Below are positions 1 to 6,485 of a DNA stretch of 6,485 nt, one piece after another. Below the pieces are notes generated by a model. That model saw only the letters and a list, made by a program, of their open reading frames with translations, ran no database searches and was not told where the DNA came from. The stretch is taken from assembly GCA_937960895.1 (NCBI GenBank), contig CALCJD010000081.1, forward strand, positions 1 through 6,485. The letters run 5' to 3'. The DNA is from an uncultured Spartobacteria bacterium (lineage in GTDB: Bacteria > Verrucomicrobiota > Verrucomicrobiia > Chthoniobacterales > Terrimicrobiaceae). Each line of letters begins with the position of its first letter. Positions within the stretch are counted from its first letter, which is position 1. The translations under genes were made by a program, and so were the position numbers.

Positions 1-1
1 T

Positions 2-1330
2 ATGCGCCGGATTGCGACCCTTCTCGTCCTCGCGTCGGTCTTCTCTTTTCACCGGGCCCCCGCCGGCCTGAGCGAACAACTGGTCCTGGCCGAAAAGGCC
101 GGGGACATCCACGCCCAGATCGAAATTCTTCGCCGGATCCTGGACAAGGAACCGCTCAACTCCAGACTGCAGGAGCAAGTGATCCGGCTTTGGATGCAGG
201 TCGAAGACCACGACATGGCCGAGGCCGCACTGCGGGGCTGGAAGGGGGCGCCGGAGCGTCTGCGCGCGGAAATCGGCGCGGAAATTCTTTTTGCACGCGA
301 CGACCGCCCTGACGACGCAATTGCGTTGCTGGAAGCCTATCATTCCAAAAACCCGACGGATCTGACGGCCACGCGGCAGCTGGCCCGTTATCTGGAAACG
401 ACGGGTAGATACCGAAAACTCGTGACTCTGCTCGACGCGGCCCCCGGCGTCACGGACGAAGCCGACCTGCTGTTGGTCCGCGCGCGGGCCAGACGGGCGG
501 AGGGGGATTTTGAGGGAGCGCTTCGCGATTTTGGCCTTGCCGAAAAACGCGATGCCTCCGTCGCGCAGGCGGAGCGTCCGGTTTACGAACGGCTGCAATC
601 CCTGCTGCCCCGGTTGCAGTCCGTCGGGGCGCGGCTGAAGGAAAATCCCGAGGATGTCCCCGCCCTCCTCACCCGCGCCGTGCTGCTCAGCTCCCTCAAT
701 GCGCCGGCCCCGCTGGTTGCCGCGGATGTCGAAAAGGCCTGGCGGGCGGCGCCGGAGTCCATGGCGGCGCGCATTCTTTATGCGCGCTTCACGCTCTCCG
801 CGGACCGCGCCAAAAAGGACCTCTCCGTCGACGTCAAGGCGCCCCTGCCGCCGCCGGAGACGATCGAGAGCCTGCTCCGGCTGGACGGGGCCCTGGCGGC
901 CCGACCCGGCGATCCCACACTGCTGGCCGCGCGCAGTTTCGAACTCAATGACAAGCCGCGCCAGCACGCCCTGGCTTTGCGGGACGCCGAGGCCGCCCTC
1001 GCCGCCGATCCGGCCAATGCCAACGCGCTGGTTGAGAAAATTTACGCCCTGGTGAAACTCGGCAGAACCCCGGAGGCCGCCGCCACGCTGGGCATTCTGG
1101 AAAAATCCCATCCCAAACCGGCGCGCCTCGCCCATGCCTGCCAGTATCTGGCCGAAGGGGAAATGGCGGAGCTCCGTTTCGACGCGGCGCTCGAATTCGC
1201 CAACCGCGGCCTCAAGGCCGCCCCCACCCCCGGCCTCTACAAAACCCGGGCCACCATCCTGAACCGGCTCGGCCGCCTCGCCGAGTCCCAGGCCGACCTC
1301 GCCAGCGCCAAAAAACTCGAGAAAAAATGA
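2..1330 (+). CDS. Exported tetratricopeptide-repeat (TPR) protein, 442 aa
   Basis: Residues 1-21 look like a Sec signal peptide: a basic MRR start, a hydrophobic core (IATLLVLASVFSF) and an A-P-A sequence at 19-21 that fits signal peptidase I cleavage before GLSE. The rest is alpha-helical with TPR character. Likely repeats lie at about 24-57, 90-120, 121-151 and 154-187 (G-D-F-E-G-A-L near 168-174), about 218-251, and three or four more from about 298 to the end, including a helix pair around A-D-P-A-N-A-N-A near 335-342 and G-R-L-A-E-S-Q near the C-terminus. A proline-rich break (APLPPPETI, 280-288) separates the two blocks. The protein ends in a lysine-rich tail (KKLEKK). No catalytic motif, later membrane segment or lipobox is seen. 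TPRs normally form protein-binding solenoids, so a periplasmic scaffold or partner role is inference only. Only one base precedes the ATG, so no ribosome site or promoter can be seen, but the signal peptide makes this start plausible. The stop overlaps the A2M start, implying one operon. The exact function is not recognised. Confidence 0.88.
   Translation: MRRIATLLVLASVFSFHRAPAGLSEQLVLAEKAGDIHAQIEILRRILDKEPLNSRLQEQVIRLWMQVEDHDMAEAALRGWKGAPERLRAEIGAEILFARDDRPDDAIALLEAYHSKNPTDLTATRQLARYLETTGRYRKLVTLLDAAPGVTDEADLLLVRARARRAEGDFEGALRDFGLAEKRDASVAQAERPVYERLQSLLPRLQSVGARLKENPEDVPALLTRAVLLSSLNAPAPLVAADVEKAWRAAPESMAARILYARFTLSADRAKKDLSVDVKAPLPPPETIESLLRLDGALAARPGDPTLLAARSFELNDKPRQHALALRDAEAALAADPANANALVEKIYALVKLGRTPEAAATLGILEKSHPKPARLAHACQYLAEGEMAELRFDAALEFANRGLKAAPTPGLYKTRATILNRLGRLAESQADLASAKKLEKK
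1319..1330 (+). promoter_or_regulatory. ATGA stop/start overlap with weak Shine-Dalgarno (translational coupling)
   Basis: The TGA stop of the TPR gene (1328-1330) overlaps the ATG of the A2M gene (1327-1329). Only a weak GAG (1319-1321) lies five bases upstream of the ATG, followed by a run of six A. There is no AGGAGG-like site. The arrangement suggests that ribosomes finishing the first gene re-initiate on the second. That is inferred from the layout and has not been shown here. Confidence 0.6.
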
Positions 1331-4300
1331 AACGCGCCCTCTGCCTGCTCCTTGCTTCCACCGCCACCCTGCTGGCCCTGGAAAACCCCGGACGCCGCAG
1401 CGCCGCGGTTCCGTTTCCGGTTTCCACGCCGTCCGCCGAGCCGCCCGCGCCAGCCTTCCAAATCCCGGAGGACACGCGTCCCTTTGTGAACGCACCGGAG
1501 GGAGGGGACATTTCCATTCAGGGTCTCGGGGAGGAACTGCGTCCGTTCACCACATTGACCGTGACCTTTCCCACCACAATGGTCGGAGCGGACCGGATTG
1601 ACGCCGACGATTCCGAATCGCCGATCGCCATCTGGCCGCCGGTGGACGCGGAGTTCACATGGACCACCCAAACCCAGGGCAACCTGACCATCAAGGGTCC
1701 GCTCATTCCGGGGCAAACCTACCGCTTCCGTCTGCGCGAGGGTCTGAAGGACGCCGACGGCGCCGACCTGCCGGTGAGCCAGTGGGGGGCCGAAATGGTC
1801 ACGCCGGAATTCGCCGTCGTGGAGGAAAACTACGGCGAACGCCGCCGCCTCAATGCGCGCCCCCAGGTGCCCGTCGAGTTCAATTACCCCATCCGCCTCT
1901 CCGACGCCGCCCAGGGCGCGTGGTTTCAAAATCGCGCCACGCGGGAACGGTATCCGGCGGAGATTTTGCTGAACAGTCCGGAAGGAGAGGTGGAAGACAC
2001 CGTGGCGGACGGACGGCTGGCCGAGGAACAAAAAATTTACGACGTGCGCATCCGTCCGCGCGAACCCCTGCCGGTCGGCGCCTTTTACGACCTGGTCATT
2101 GACGGCATCGTGGACGCATATGCCGGACGCGGACTGCCCTATCCCCGCGTGTTCCCGCTCGGTCCCACGACCCCGCTCAAGGTGGAATACGTCCGCGCCC
2201 GAAACGAACCCCTGGAGAAGCCGTCCCTCGAAATCAAGTTCGACGCCCTTCTCGATGACGCCCCGCTGCCCGCGAATGCCGTGACGGTGACCCCGCCCGT
2301 CCCGAACATGAGACTGCTCAACCGCGGACGCTCCCTCACGGTGGACGGCGATTTCACAATCGGCACGCGGTACACCGTGCGGGTGTCCGACGCGATCCGC
2401 GGCGCCCACGACTACACGCCGGCCAAACCGGAGACCTGGGGCGCGACATTCAAACCGCGGCGGCCGGCGATTTATTTTCCGGACCGCACCGTCCGCGAGC
2501 GCTCCGCGCTGGGTCTCCGGTTTGCGTTTTATCAGATCAACACCGGCGAACTCGAATGGCGGCTGGCCCCCGTGCCGCCCGAACGCCTGCCCGAGGTGAC
2601 GGCGCGTCTCGAGGAATTTCACGAATCCCTGCTGGACAAAAACGACGAGCCGGTCTGGACCGGGGACGGCCGGATTCAGCACGCGCCGACGGAGCTTCTC
2701 ATTCCCGCCCTCGGACTCACCCCCGTGGCCACCGGCACCGTTCCGGCGTCGCCCGGGGATGCGGAAACCCTGCGGGAAATTTCCTGGATGCCGGAAAGCG
2801 GCTCCCTCGGCGGCCCCATGCTTCTGGAAATCACCGGCCGGGACGACAAGGGACGCATCGTGGGCAACCGTGCGCTGATTTATTTCGGGGAGAACGCCAT
2901 CACCCGCAAGGTGACCAACACGGACACCACCCTGCGGGTCGCGCGCATGAGCGACGGCCAGCCGGTTTCCGGCGTCACGGTACGGGCGCTCGACAAAAAA
3001 CTCCGCCCGCTGGCCACCGCCACGACGGACGGCGAAGGACTGGTTGTTTTCGCGCAGACCGCCATTCCCGGCGCGGAATATTTCGCGGCGGAGGACGGGG
3101 AAAATCTCACGCTGCAGCCGGTGGCGATGTCCTCGTCGTTCCCGGGCGGGTATCTGTCGAACCATCGGGCGCCGCCTTTGCGATCCTGCGTCTTTACCGA
3201 CCGCCCGCTCTACCGTCCGGGCCAGACGGTTTCCTTCAAGGGCATGGTGCGCGAGGAAGCCGACGGCGTCCTGAAAATTCCCTCCGGACGCCCCGTGAAG
3301 TGGATCATCGAGCGCAATTTCAGCGAAGTCGTCGCCTCGGGGGAAACCCGCGTCGACGCCGAGGGCGGGTGGAACGGATCCTGGACTCCCCCGGCCGAAG
3401 GCCCGCTCGGCCATTTCACCATCAAGGCCACGGTGGGCGGTGTCCCCACCGACGAACAGGCGCGTTTTCAGATCGAGGAATTCCGCAATCCGCCGTTCTC
3501 GGTTGTCTGCGAGGCGCAGGATCCGGAAAAACCCGGCGAATCCGTCATCACGGTGGAGTCGCAATATTTTCATGGAGCGCCCAATGGCGGCGCGACGGTG
3601 ACCTGGACCGCCACCTGGGTGAGCGATTCGGACGGCGGGTATTACGACGGCGACGGCGAGGGATTCAAACGCGTCGATCTCTACTCCGAACACCGCCGGG
3701 AACCGGTTTTCGAGGCGGAGATTTCCGGTCAAAGCGCGCTGGACGGCAATGGCCGGGTCACCCTGCGCTGTGAGCCGCCCTTCAAGGACCCCGGCAATCG
3801 CGCGCACTGTCAGGTGATCTGGAAGGTGGATGTCACCGGCCCCGACGGCCAGACCATCACCGGCGGCGCGGACCAGCGGATTCCCATGCTGCCCGTCCTG
3901 CTGGGCGTGAAGTCCGTCGAGGCGGAAAATCCGCAACAACTCACCTTCGAATGGGACGCGGAGGAATTTTCCGAAGGGGCGCCTCCCCGTGCCGTGAAGG
4001 CGGAGCTCTTTCACGTGACAACCAAAACCGTGAAGGAGCGCATCGCGCCGAATGTCTATCGCTATCGGAATACGGACCGGTTCCGTCTGGTGGAACAACG
4101 CAACCGGGTCACCGAACACACCCTCGCCTTCACCCCGACGGAGCCCGGACGTTACGTTTTGTTGCTCTCCCCGATTGACGGTGCCAAGGCCATGCCGGTC
4201 AGCGAGGAGGCCTACCTCGGCGGGGAGGCACCCTCGGAAAATCCGGTGTCGTCCGACACGGCGGCGACCGTGTTTTCCGTGAAGGGATCCACCCCAAACC

Positions 4301-6485
4301 ATCAGCCCTGGAAGGTGGGCGAGACGGCCCGCATTGTCGTGCTCTCGCCGACACCCGGGGTCGCCTGGGTGAGTGTGGAGACGGACCGGATTCTCGACAC
4401 GTTCACCCTGCCGCTGCAGGGCAACACGAGCACAATCGAGATTCCGGTGAAGCCGGAATACGAGCCGAATGTTTTTGTCTCGGTTTATCTTCTGCGTCCG
4501 GGCGGCGGACAATCGCTGGCCGGCGAGATGTTCGGATCCACGGCCCTGAATGTCATGGCCGCCGACCGTGTGCTCGCAATGGACGTGAAGGTCGACCGGG
4601 CCGAATACGAGCCCCGCCAGAAGGTGACAGGAACGGTGAAGGTGACCGCGGCGGGCCGGCCCGTGGCGGGCGCCGATCTTGCCCTCTACGCCGTTGACGA
4701 CTCCATTCTCACCCTCGGCGACTGGAGGCTGCCGGCGCTTACGGGGAAATTTTTCCCCGCGCGTCCCCACAGGGTTGTGACCTATTCCGCGCTCACGGCC
4801 TATGTCGACAGGATCGCCCCCTCGTGGCTGACCTCAAAGGGCTTTGTGATCGGGGACGGCGGACCGGACTTGTTTTCCAACGTGACGTTTGCCCGCAAGG
4901 AGTTCAAACCCGTCATCCTCTGGCAGCCGAGCGTGAAAACCGACGCGGCGGGCGTGGCGAAGTTTTCCTGCGAAACGCCGGACAACCTCACCACCTTCCG
5001 CGTCGTGGCCGTGGGGCAGACCCGGAAAAATCAGTTCGGCGCGGCGGACACGACGTTCACCGTTTCAAAGAACCTTCTCATTGAACCGGCGCTGCCGCGT
5101 TTCGTGCGCGAAGGCGACGAGGTGGAACTGCGCGCGGTGGCCCGCCAGAAGGTATCCGACGAGGAAAAACTGGTGGTGCGCTGCTCCACGGGCGGCGGAC
5201 TGGAACTGGTTTCCGAACCGGAGCAGGAAATCACCGCGTCGCGAAATGCCGCGTCCGTGGTGAGCTTCAAGGCCCGGGCGCGTTCGGTCGGACGGGGCTC
5301 CGTCAAATTTGAAGTCGTCCCGGCCGCGGACAAAAAACTCTCCGACGCCGTCGAGGTCACCCTGCCGGTGGCGGAACCGGTGATCCTGCGAAAGGAAGCG
5401 GTGGGCGGACGGATCGGCAACACGATGTTCCGGGTCGCGGAAGTGGCCCCGGGCGAATGGGAGAACGCACAAGGCACGTTCACCTTCGCCGTGTCGACCA
5501 CCCCGTGGCTGAACAAACTCATGGGCCTGCCCTACCTGCTCGACTATCCGTATGGCTGTTTCGAGCAGAAGACCGCCCGCCTGCTGGCCTATACCTATCT
5601 CGGCAATCTGCTGGCCTTTGTGCCCGACGCCGGAGCCCGGAAGGAAAAATACGCGCATGTCATCGGGGAAACCTTCCGCGAACTGGAAACCTCGCTCCTG
5701 CCGGACGGACGGGTGCCCTACTGGCCAAACGGCGCCACGGCCAACGACTATGTGACCATCCAGACCGCCTGGTGCGTCGCCGCGGCGGAGGCCGCCGGGT
5801 TCCAGGTTCCCGACCGGCTCGCCATCGAGCTTCCGGCCGTGATGGAAAAAATGGTCCTGCAAAAACTGCGCGAGGACTTCCCGGACACCCTGCGGGCCTT
5901 TGCGTTGTTTGTGTATTCGCTTTTCGCGGCGGAGGAGGCAAAGGAGGTCGCCGCCGTGGCGGACGAACTTTATCTTCGCCGCGACCGGCTGACCGGAGAG
6001 GGCCGCGCCCTGCTGGCCATCGCGCTGCACAACCTGGAAATCGGGCCGGAAAAACAAAGGCAGCTCGTCAACGAACTTCCGCGAAAGTTCGACGACATCG
6101 GCTTCAATCCGGAAACCTTCGCGTCCATGACGCGCACCGAGGCCCTCTGCCTTTGGGCGCGCCGGCTCATCGAGGAATCGCCCGACGCCCGCGAACTGGA
6201 GGAACGCCTGGAAAAACTGATGGAATCCTCCGCCAGCCTTTCCACGCAGGAAAATCTCTGGCTGCTCGTGGCCTTTGATTCGCTCCTTGAGCGGTCGAAA
6301 TTCCGCACCCTGCGCAAGGCCGCGCTTTCGCCGGCGCCGCAGGTGATCTCAGGCAACCAGACCGCCGCCGCCTGGACGGACCGGGACATTTCGCGCCTGG
6401 CGGATTCTGTCATCAAGGGACTGCCCGATCCCCGGCCCGCCGGCAGTTTTGTGCTTTCGGCAAGGTATCGCGGAAATGACAAAAC
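1327..6485 (+). CDS. Thioester-type bacterial alpha-2-macroglobulin, 3' end cut by the window
   Basis: This frame reads without a stop from ATG 1327 to the window edge: 1719 full codons plus two bases. Bacterial A2Ms are envelope pan-protease inhibitors. Bait cleavage collapses the protein around the protease, and a Cys-Gln thioester then bonds to it. Residues 1-18 (MKRALCLLLASTATLLAL) look like an export signal without a lipobox or clear AxA site. Domains in order: Ig-like/SbsA-like folds at about 60-160 (TFPTTMV at 80-86, W103), 160-280 and 281-375; MG-type folds at about 379-620; MG2/A2M_N at about 621-717 with TDRPLYRPGQTVSFKG at 624-639, closing in IEEFRNPPF (716-724); MG domains to about 970; bait-region domain at about 979-1075 (VGETARIVVLSP, YEPNVFVSVYL); a further MG domain to VDDSIL (1123-1128), then the bait; A2M domain at about 1197-1270 (PDNLTTFRVVAVG, LPRFVREGD); CUB-like part with SDAVEVTLPV (1339-1348); thioester domain from about 1385 with YPYGCFEQ (C1411, Q1414), YWPNGATANDYVTIQTAW and STQENLWLLV (1639-1648). 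The tail (SFVLSARYRG) looks like the start of an MG10-type domain. The start is supported by the signal sequence and the ATGA junction. Family assignment is firm; the physiological role is from family knowledge. Confidence 0.95.
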   Translation, partial: MKRALCLLLASTATLLALENPGRRSAAVPFPVSTPSAEPPAPAFQIPEDTRPFVNAPEGGDISIQGLGEELRPFTTLTVTFPTTMVGADRIDADDSESPIAIWPPVDAEFTWTTQTQGNLTIKGPLIPGQTYRFRLREGLKDADGADLPVSQWGAEMVTPEFAVVEENYGERRRLNARPQVPVEFNYPIRLSDAAQGAWFQNRATRERYPAEILLNSPEGEVEDTVADGRLAEEQKIYDVRIRPREPLPVGAFYDLVIDGIVDAYAGRGLPYPRVFPLGPTTPLKVEYVRARNEPLEKPSLEIKFDALLDDAPLPANAVTVTPPVPNMRLLNRGRSLTVDGDFTIGTRYTVRVSDAIRGAHDYTPAKPETWGATFKPRRPAIYFPDRTVRERSALGLRFAFYQINTGELEWRLAPVPPERLPEVTARLEEFHESLLDKNDEPVWTGDGRIQHAPTELLIPALGLTPVATGTVPASPGDAETLREISWMPESGSLGGPMLLEITGRDDKGRIVGNRALIYFGENAITRKVTNTDTTLRVARMSDGQPVSGVTVRALDKKLRPLATATTDGEGLVVFAQTAIPGAEYFAAEDGENLTLQPVAMSSSFPGGYLSNHRAPPLRSCVFTDRPLYRPGQTVSFKGMVREEADGVLKIPSGRPVKWIIERNFSEVVASGETRVDAEGGWNGSWTPPAEGPLGHFTIKATVGGVPTDEQARFQIEEFRNPPFSVVCEAQDPEKPGESVITVESQYFHGAPNGGATVTWTATWVSDSDGGYYDGDGEGFKRVDLYSEHRREPVFEAEISGQSALDGNGRVTLRCEPPFKDPGNRAHCQVIWKVDVTGPDGQTITGGADQRIPMLPVLLGVKSVEAENPQQLTFEWDAEEFSEGAPPRAVKAELFHVTTKTVKERIAPNVYRYRNTDRFRLVEQRNRVTEHTLAFTPTEPGRYVLLLSPIDGAKAMPVSEEAYLGGEAPSENPVSSDTAATVFSVKGSTPNHQPWKVGETARIVVLSPTPGVAWVSVETDRILDTFTLPLQGNTSTIEIPVKPEYEPNVFVSVYLLRPGGGQSLAGEMFGSTALNVMAADRVLAMDVKVDRAEYEPRQKVTGTVKVTAAGRPVAGADLALYAVDDSILTLGDWRLPALTGKFFPARPHRVVTYSALTAYVDRIAPSWLTSKGFVIGDGGPDLFSNVTFARKEFKPVILWQPSVKTDAAGVAKFSCETPDNLTTFRVVAVGQTRKNQFGAADTTFTVSKNLLIEPALPRFVREGDEVELRAVARQKVSDEEKLVVRCSTGGGLELVSEPEQEITASRNAASVVSFKARARSVGRGSVKFEVVPAADKKLSDAVEVTLPVAEPVILRKEAVGGRIGNTMFRVAEVAPGEWENAQGTFTFAVSTTPWLNKLMGLPYLLDYPYGCFEQKTARLLAYTYLGNLLAFVPDAGARKEKYAHVIGETFRELETSLLPDGRVPYWPNGATANDYVTIQTAWCVAAAEAAGFQVPDRLAIELPAVMEKMVLQKLREDFPDTLRAFALFVYSLFAAEEAKEVAAVADELYLRRDRLTGEGRALLAIALHNLEIGPEKQRQLVNELPRKFDDIGFNPETFASMTRTEALCLWARRLIEESPDARELEERLEKLMESSASLSTQENLWLLVAFDSLLERSKFRTLRKAALSPAPQVISGNQTAAAWTDRDISRLADSVIKGLPDPRPAGSFVLSARYRGNDK
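4711..4914 (+). other. Predicted A2M bait region
   Basis: Codons 1129-1196 lie between the conserved VDDSIL strand and the W-Q-P-S-V-K-T-D strand that opens the central A2M domain, which is where bacterial A2Ms carry the protease-accessible bait. The segment of about 68 residues is mixed in chemistry: basic sites (R1134, K1141, R1146, R1149, R1162, K1171, R1190, K1191), aromatic and hydrophobic sites (FF at 1142-1143, Y1153, Y1159, W1167, F1173, F1183, F1188) and a flexible GDGG turn (1176-1179). That mix would offer targets to proteases of several specificities. The FFPARPH and GDGGPD stretches also resemble conserved family sequence flanking the bait, so the true exposed bait may be only part of this span. 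The borders are approximate. Confidence 0.55.
5557..5568 (+). other. C-x-E-Q thioester motif of the A2M (C1411-F-E-Q1414)
   Basis: TGT TTC GAG CAG encodes Cys-Phe-Glu-Gln inside YPYGCFEQ, the signature that forms the internal beta-cysteinyl-gamma-glutamyl thioester in A2M and complement proteins. Both residues that form the bond are present, so the protein is expected to be able to conjugate proteases. This separates it from the bacterial A2M class (YfaS-like) that lacks the motif. The catalytic histidine that tunes acyl transfer in some family members cannot be assigned from sequence alone. Confidence 0.9.

Noticed and set aside
1310..1327. Two runs of six A at the gene junction as a possible programmed frameshift site
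   Set aside because: The upstream gene ends normally at TGA, the downstream gene has its own ATG and signal sequence, and a fusion would put a second signal peptide in mid-protein. Ordinary stop/start coupling is simpler.
2556..3773. A 405-residue plus-strand open frame in a different phase from the A2M gene
   Set aside because: Its composition is dominated by Arg, Gly, Ala and Pro, as expected from a shifted reading of GC-rich codons. The overlapping A2M frame carries TDRPLYRPGQ and other family motifs.
1237..4770. A 1177-residue open frame on the minus strand
   Set aside because: It lies in exact antisense register to the A2M codons, begins with GTG, and is rich in Arg, Gly and His with no recognisable domain. 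It is open only because the plus-strand gene avoids TTA, CTA and TCA. The plus frame has full-length family motifs.
5065..6057. A 330-residue open frame on the minus strand
   Set aside because: Same antisense register and same cause as the larger one. The plus strand here encodes the A2M thioester region, including the CFEQ motif.
5992..6064. H1568 as the catalytic histidine of the thioester domain
   Set aside because: It lies about 157 residues after the thioester cysteine and I see no surrounding motif that would align it with the catalytic histidine of vertebrate family members. The assignment needs a structural alignment.
5457..6278. A 273-residue plus-strand open frame in a different phase over the thioester domain
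   Set aside because: It is a low-complexity Arg/Ala/Gly product of a shifted frame, with no start-site support. The A2M frame is continuous through this stretch, so there is no frameshift to explain.

Overview
The window is almost completely filled by two co-directional plus-strand genes that overlap by four bases. The DNA is GC-rich (by eye about 60-65%), with strongly GC-biased third codon positions. Both encoded proteins begin with export-signal-like N-termini, so the source is most likely a Gram-negative bacterium. The A2M architecture and codon style would fit a member of the PVC group (Verrucomicrobiota, Lentisphaerota or similar), but nothing here proves the phylum and I hold that placement weakly.

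Layout: positions 2-1330 encode a 442-residue exported protein built largely of tetratricopeptide (TPR) helical repeats. Its TGA stop overlaps the ATG of the second gene in an ATGA junction. The second gene starts at 1327 and stays open to the last base of the window (1719 complete codons, no stop). It encodes a bacterial alpha-2-macroglobulin (A2M). Visible in order are N-terminal Ig-like domains, the MG domain with the diagnostic TDRPLYRPGQ motif, the bait-region domain, the central A2M domain, a CUB-like segment, and the thioester domain with an intact C-F-E-Q thioester sequence. The last stretch looks like the beginning of the C-terminal MG10-type receptor-binding-like domain, so perhaps 100-200 residues lie beyond the edge.

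How they may work together: bacterial A2Ms of the thioester type are periplasmic pan-protease traps. A protease cuts the bait region, the protein changes conformation, and the exposed thioester bonds covalently to the attacker. They are often encoded beside pbpC, a peptidoglycan glycosyltransferase/transpeptidase, and are thought to protect the envelope when the outer membrane is breached. Here the partner that can be seen is a secreted TPR protein instead. The ATGA overlap suggests the two are co-transcribed and translationally coupled, but the role of the TPR protein is unknown.

There is no intergenic stretch, RNA gene, mobile element, CRISPR array or terminator visible. I do not see a previously undescribed system. 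The observations worth checking are the TPR-A2M pairing, the enlarged N-terminus, the lack of a lipobox, the bait region, and the extreme avoidance of TTA, CTA and TCA codons, which creates a large spurious antisense reading frame.
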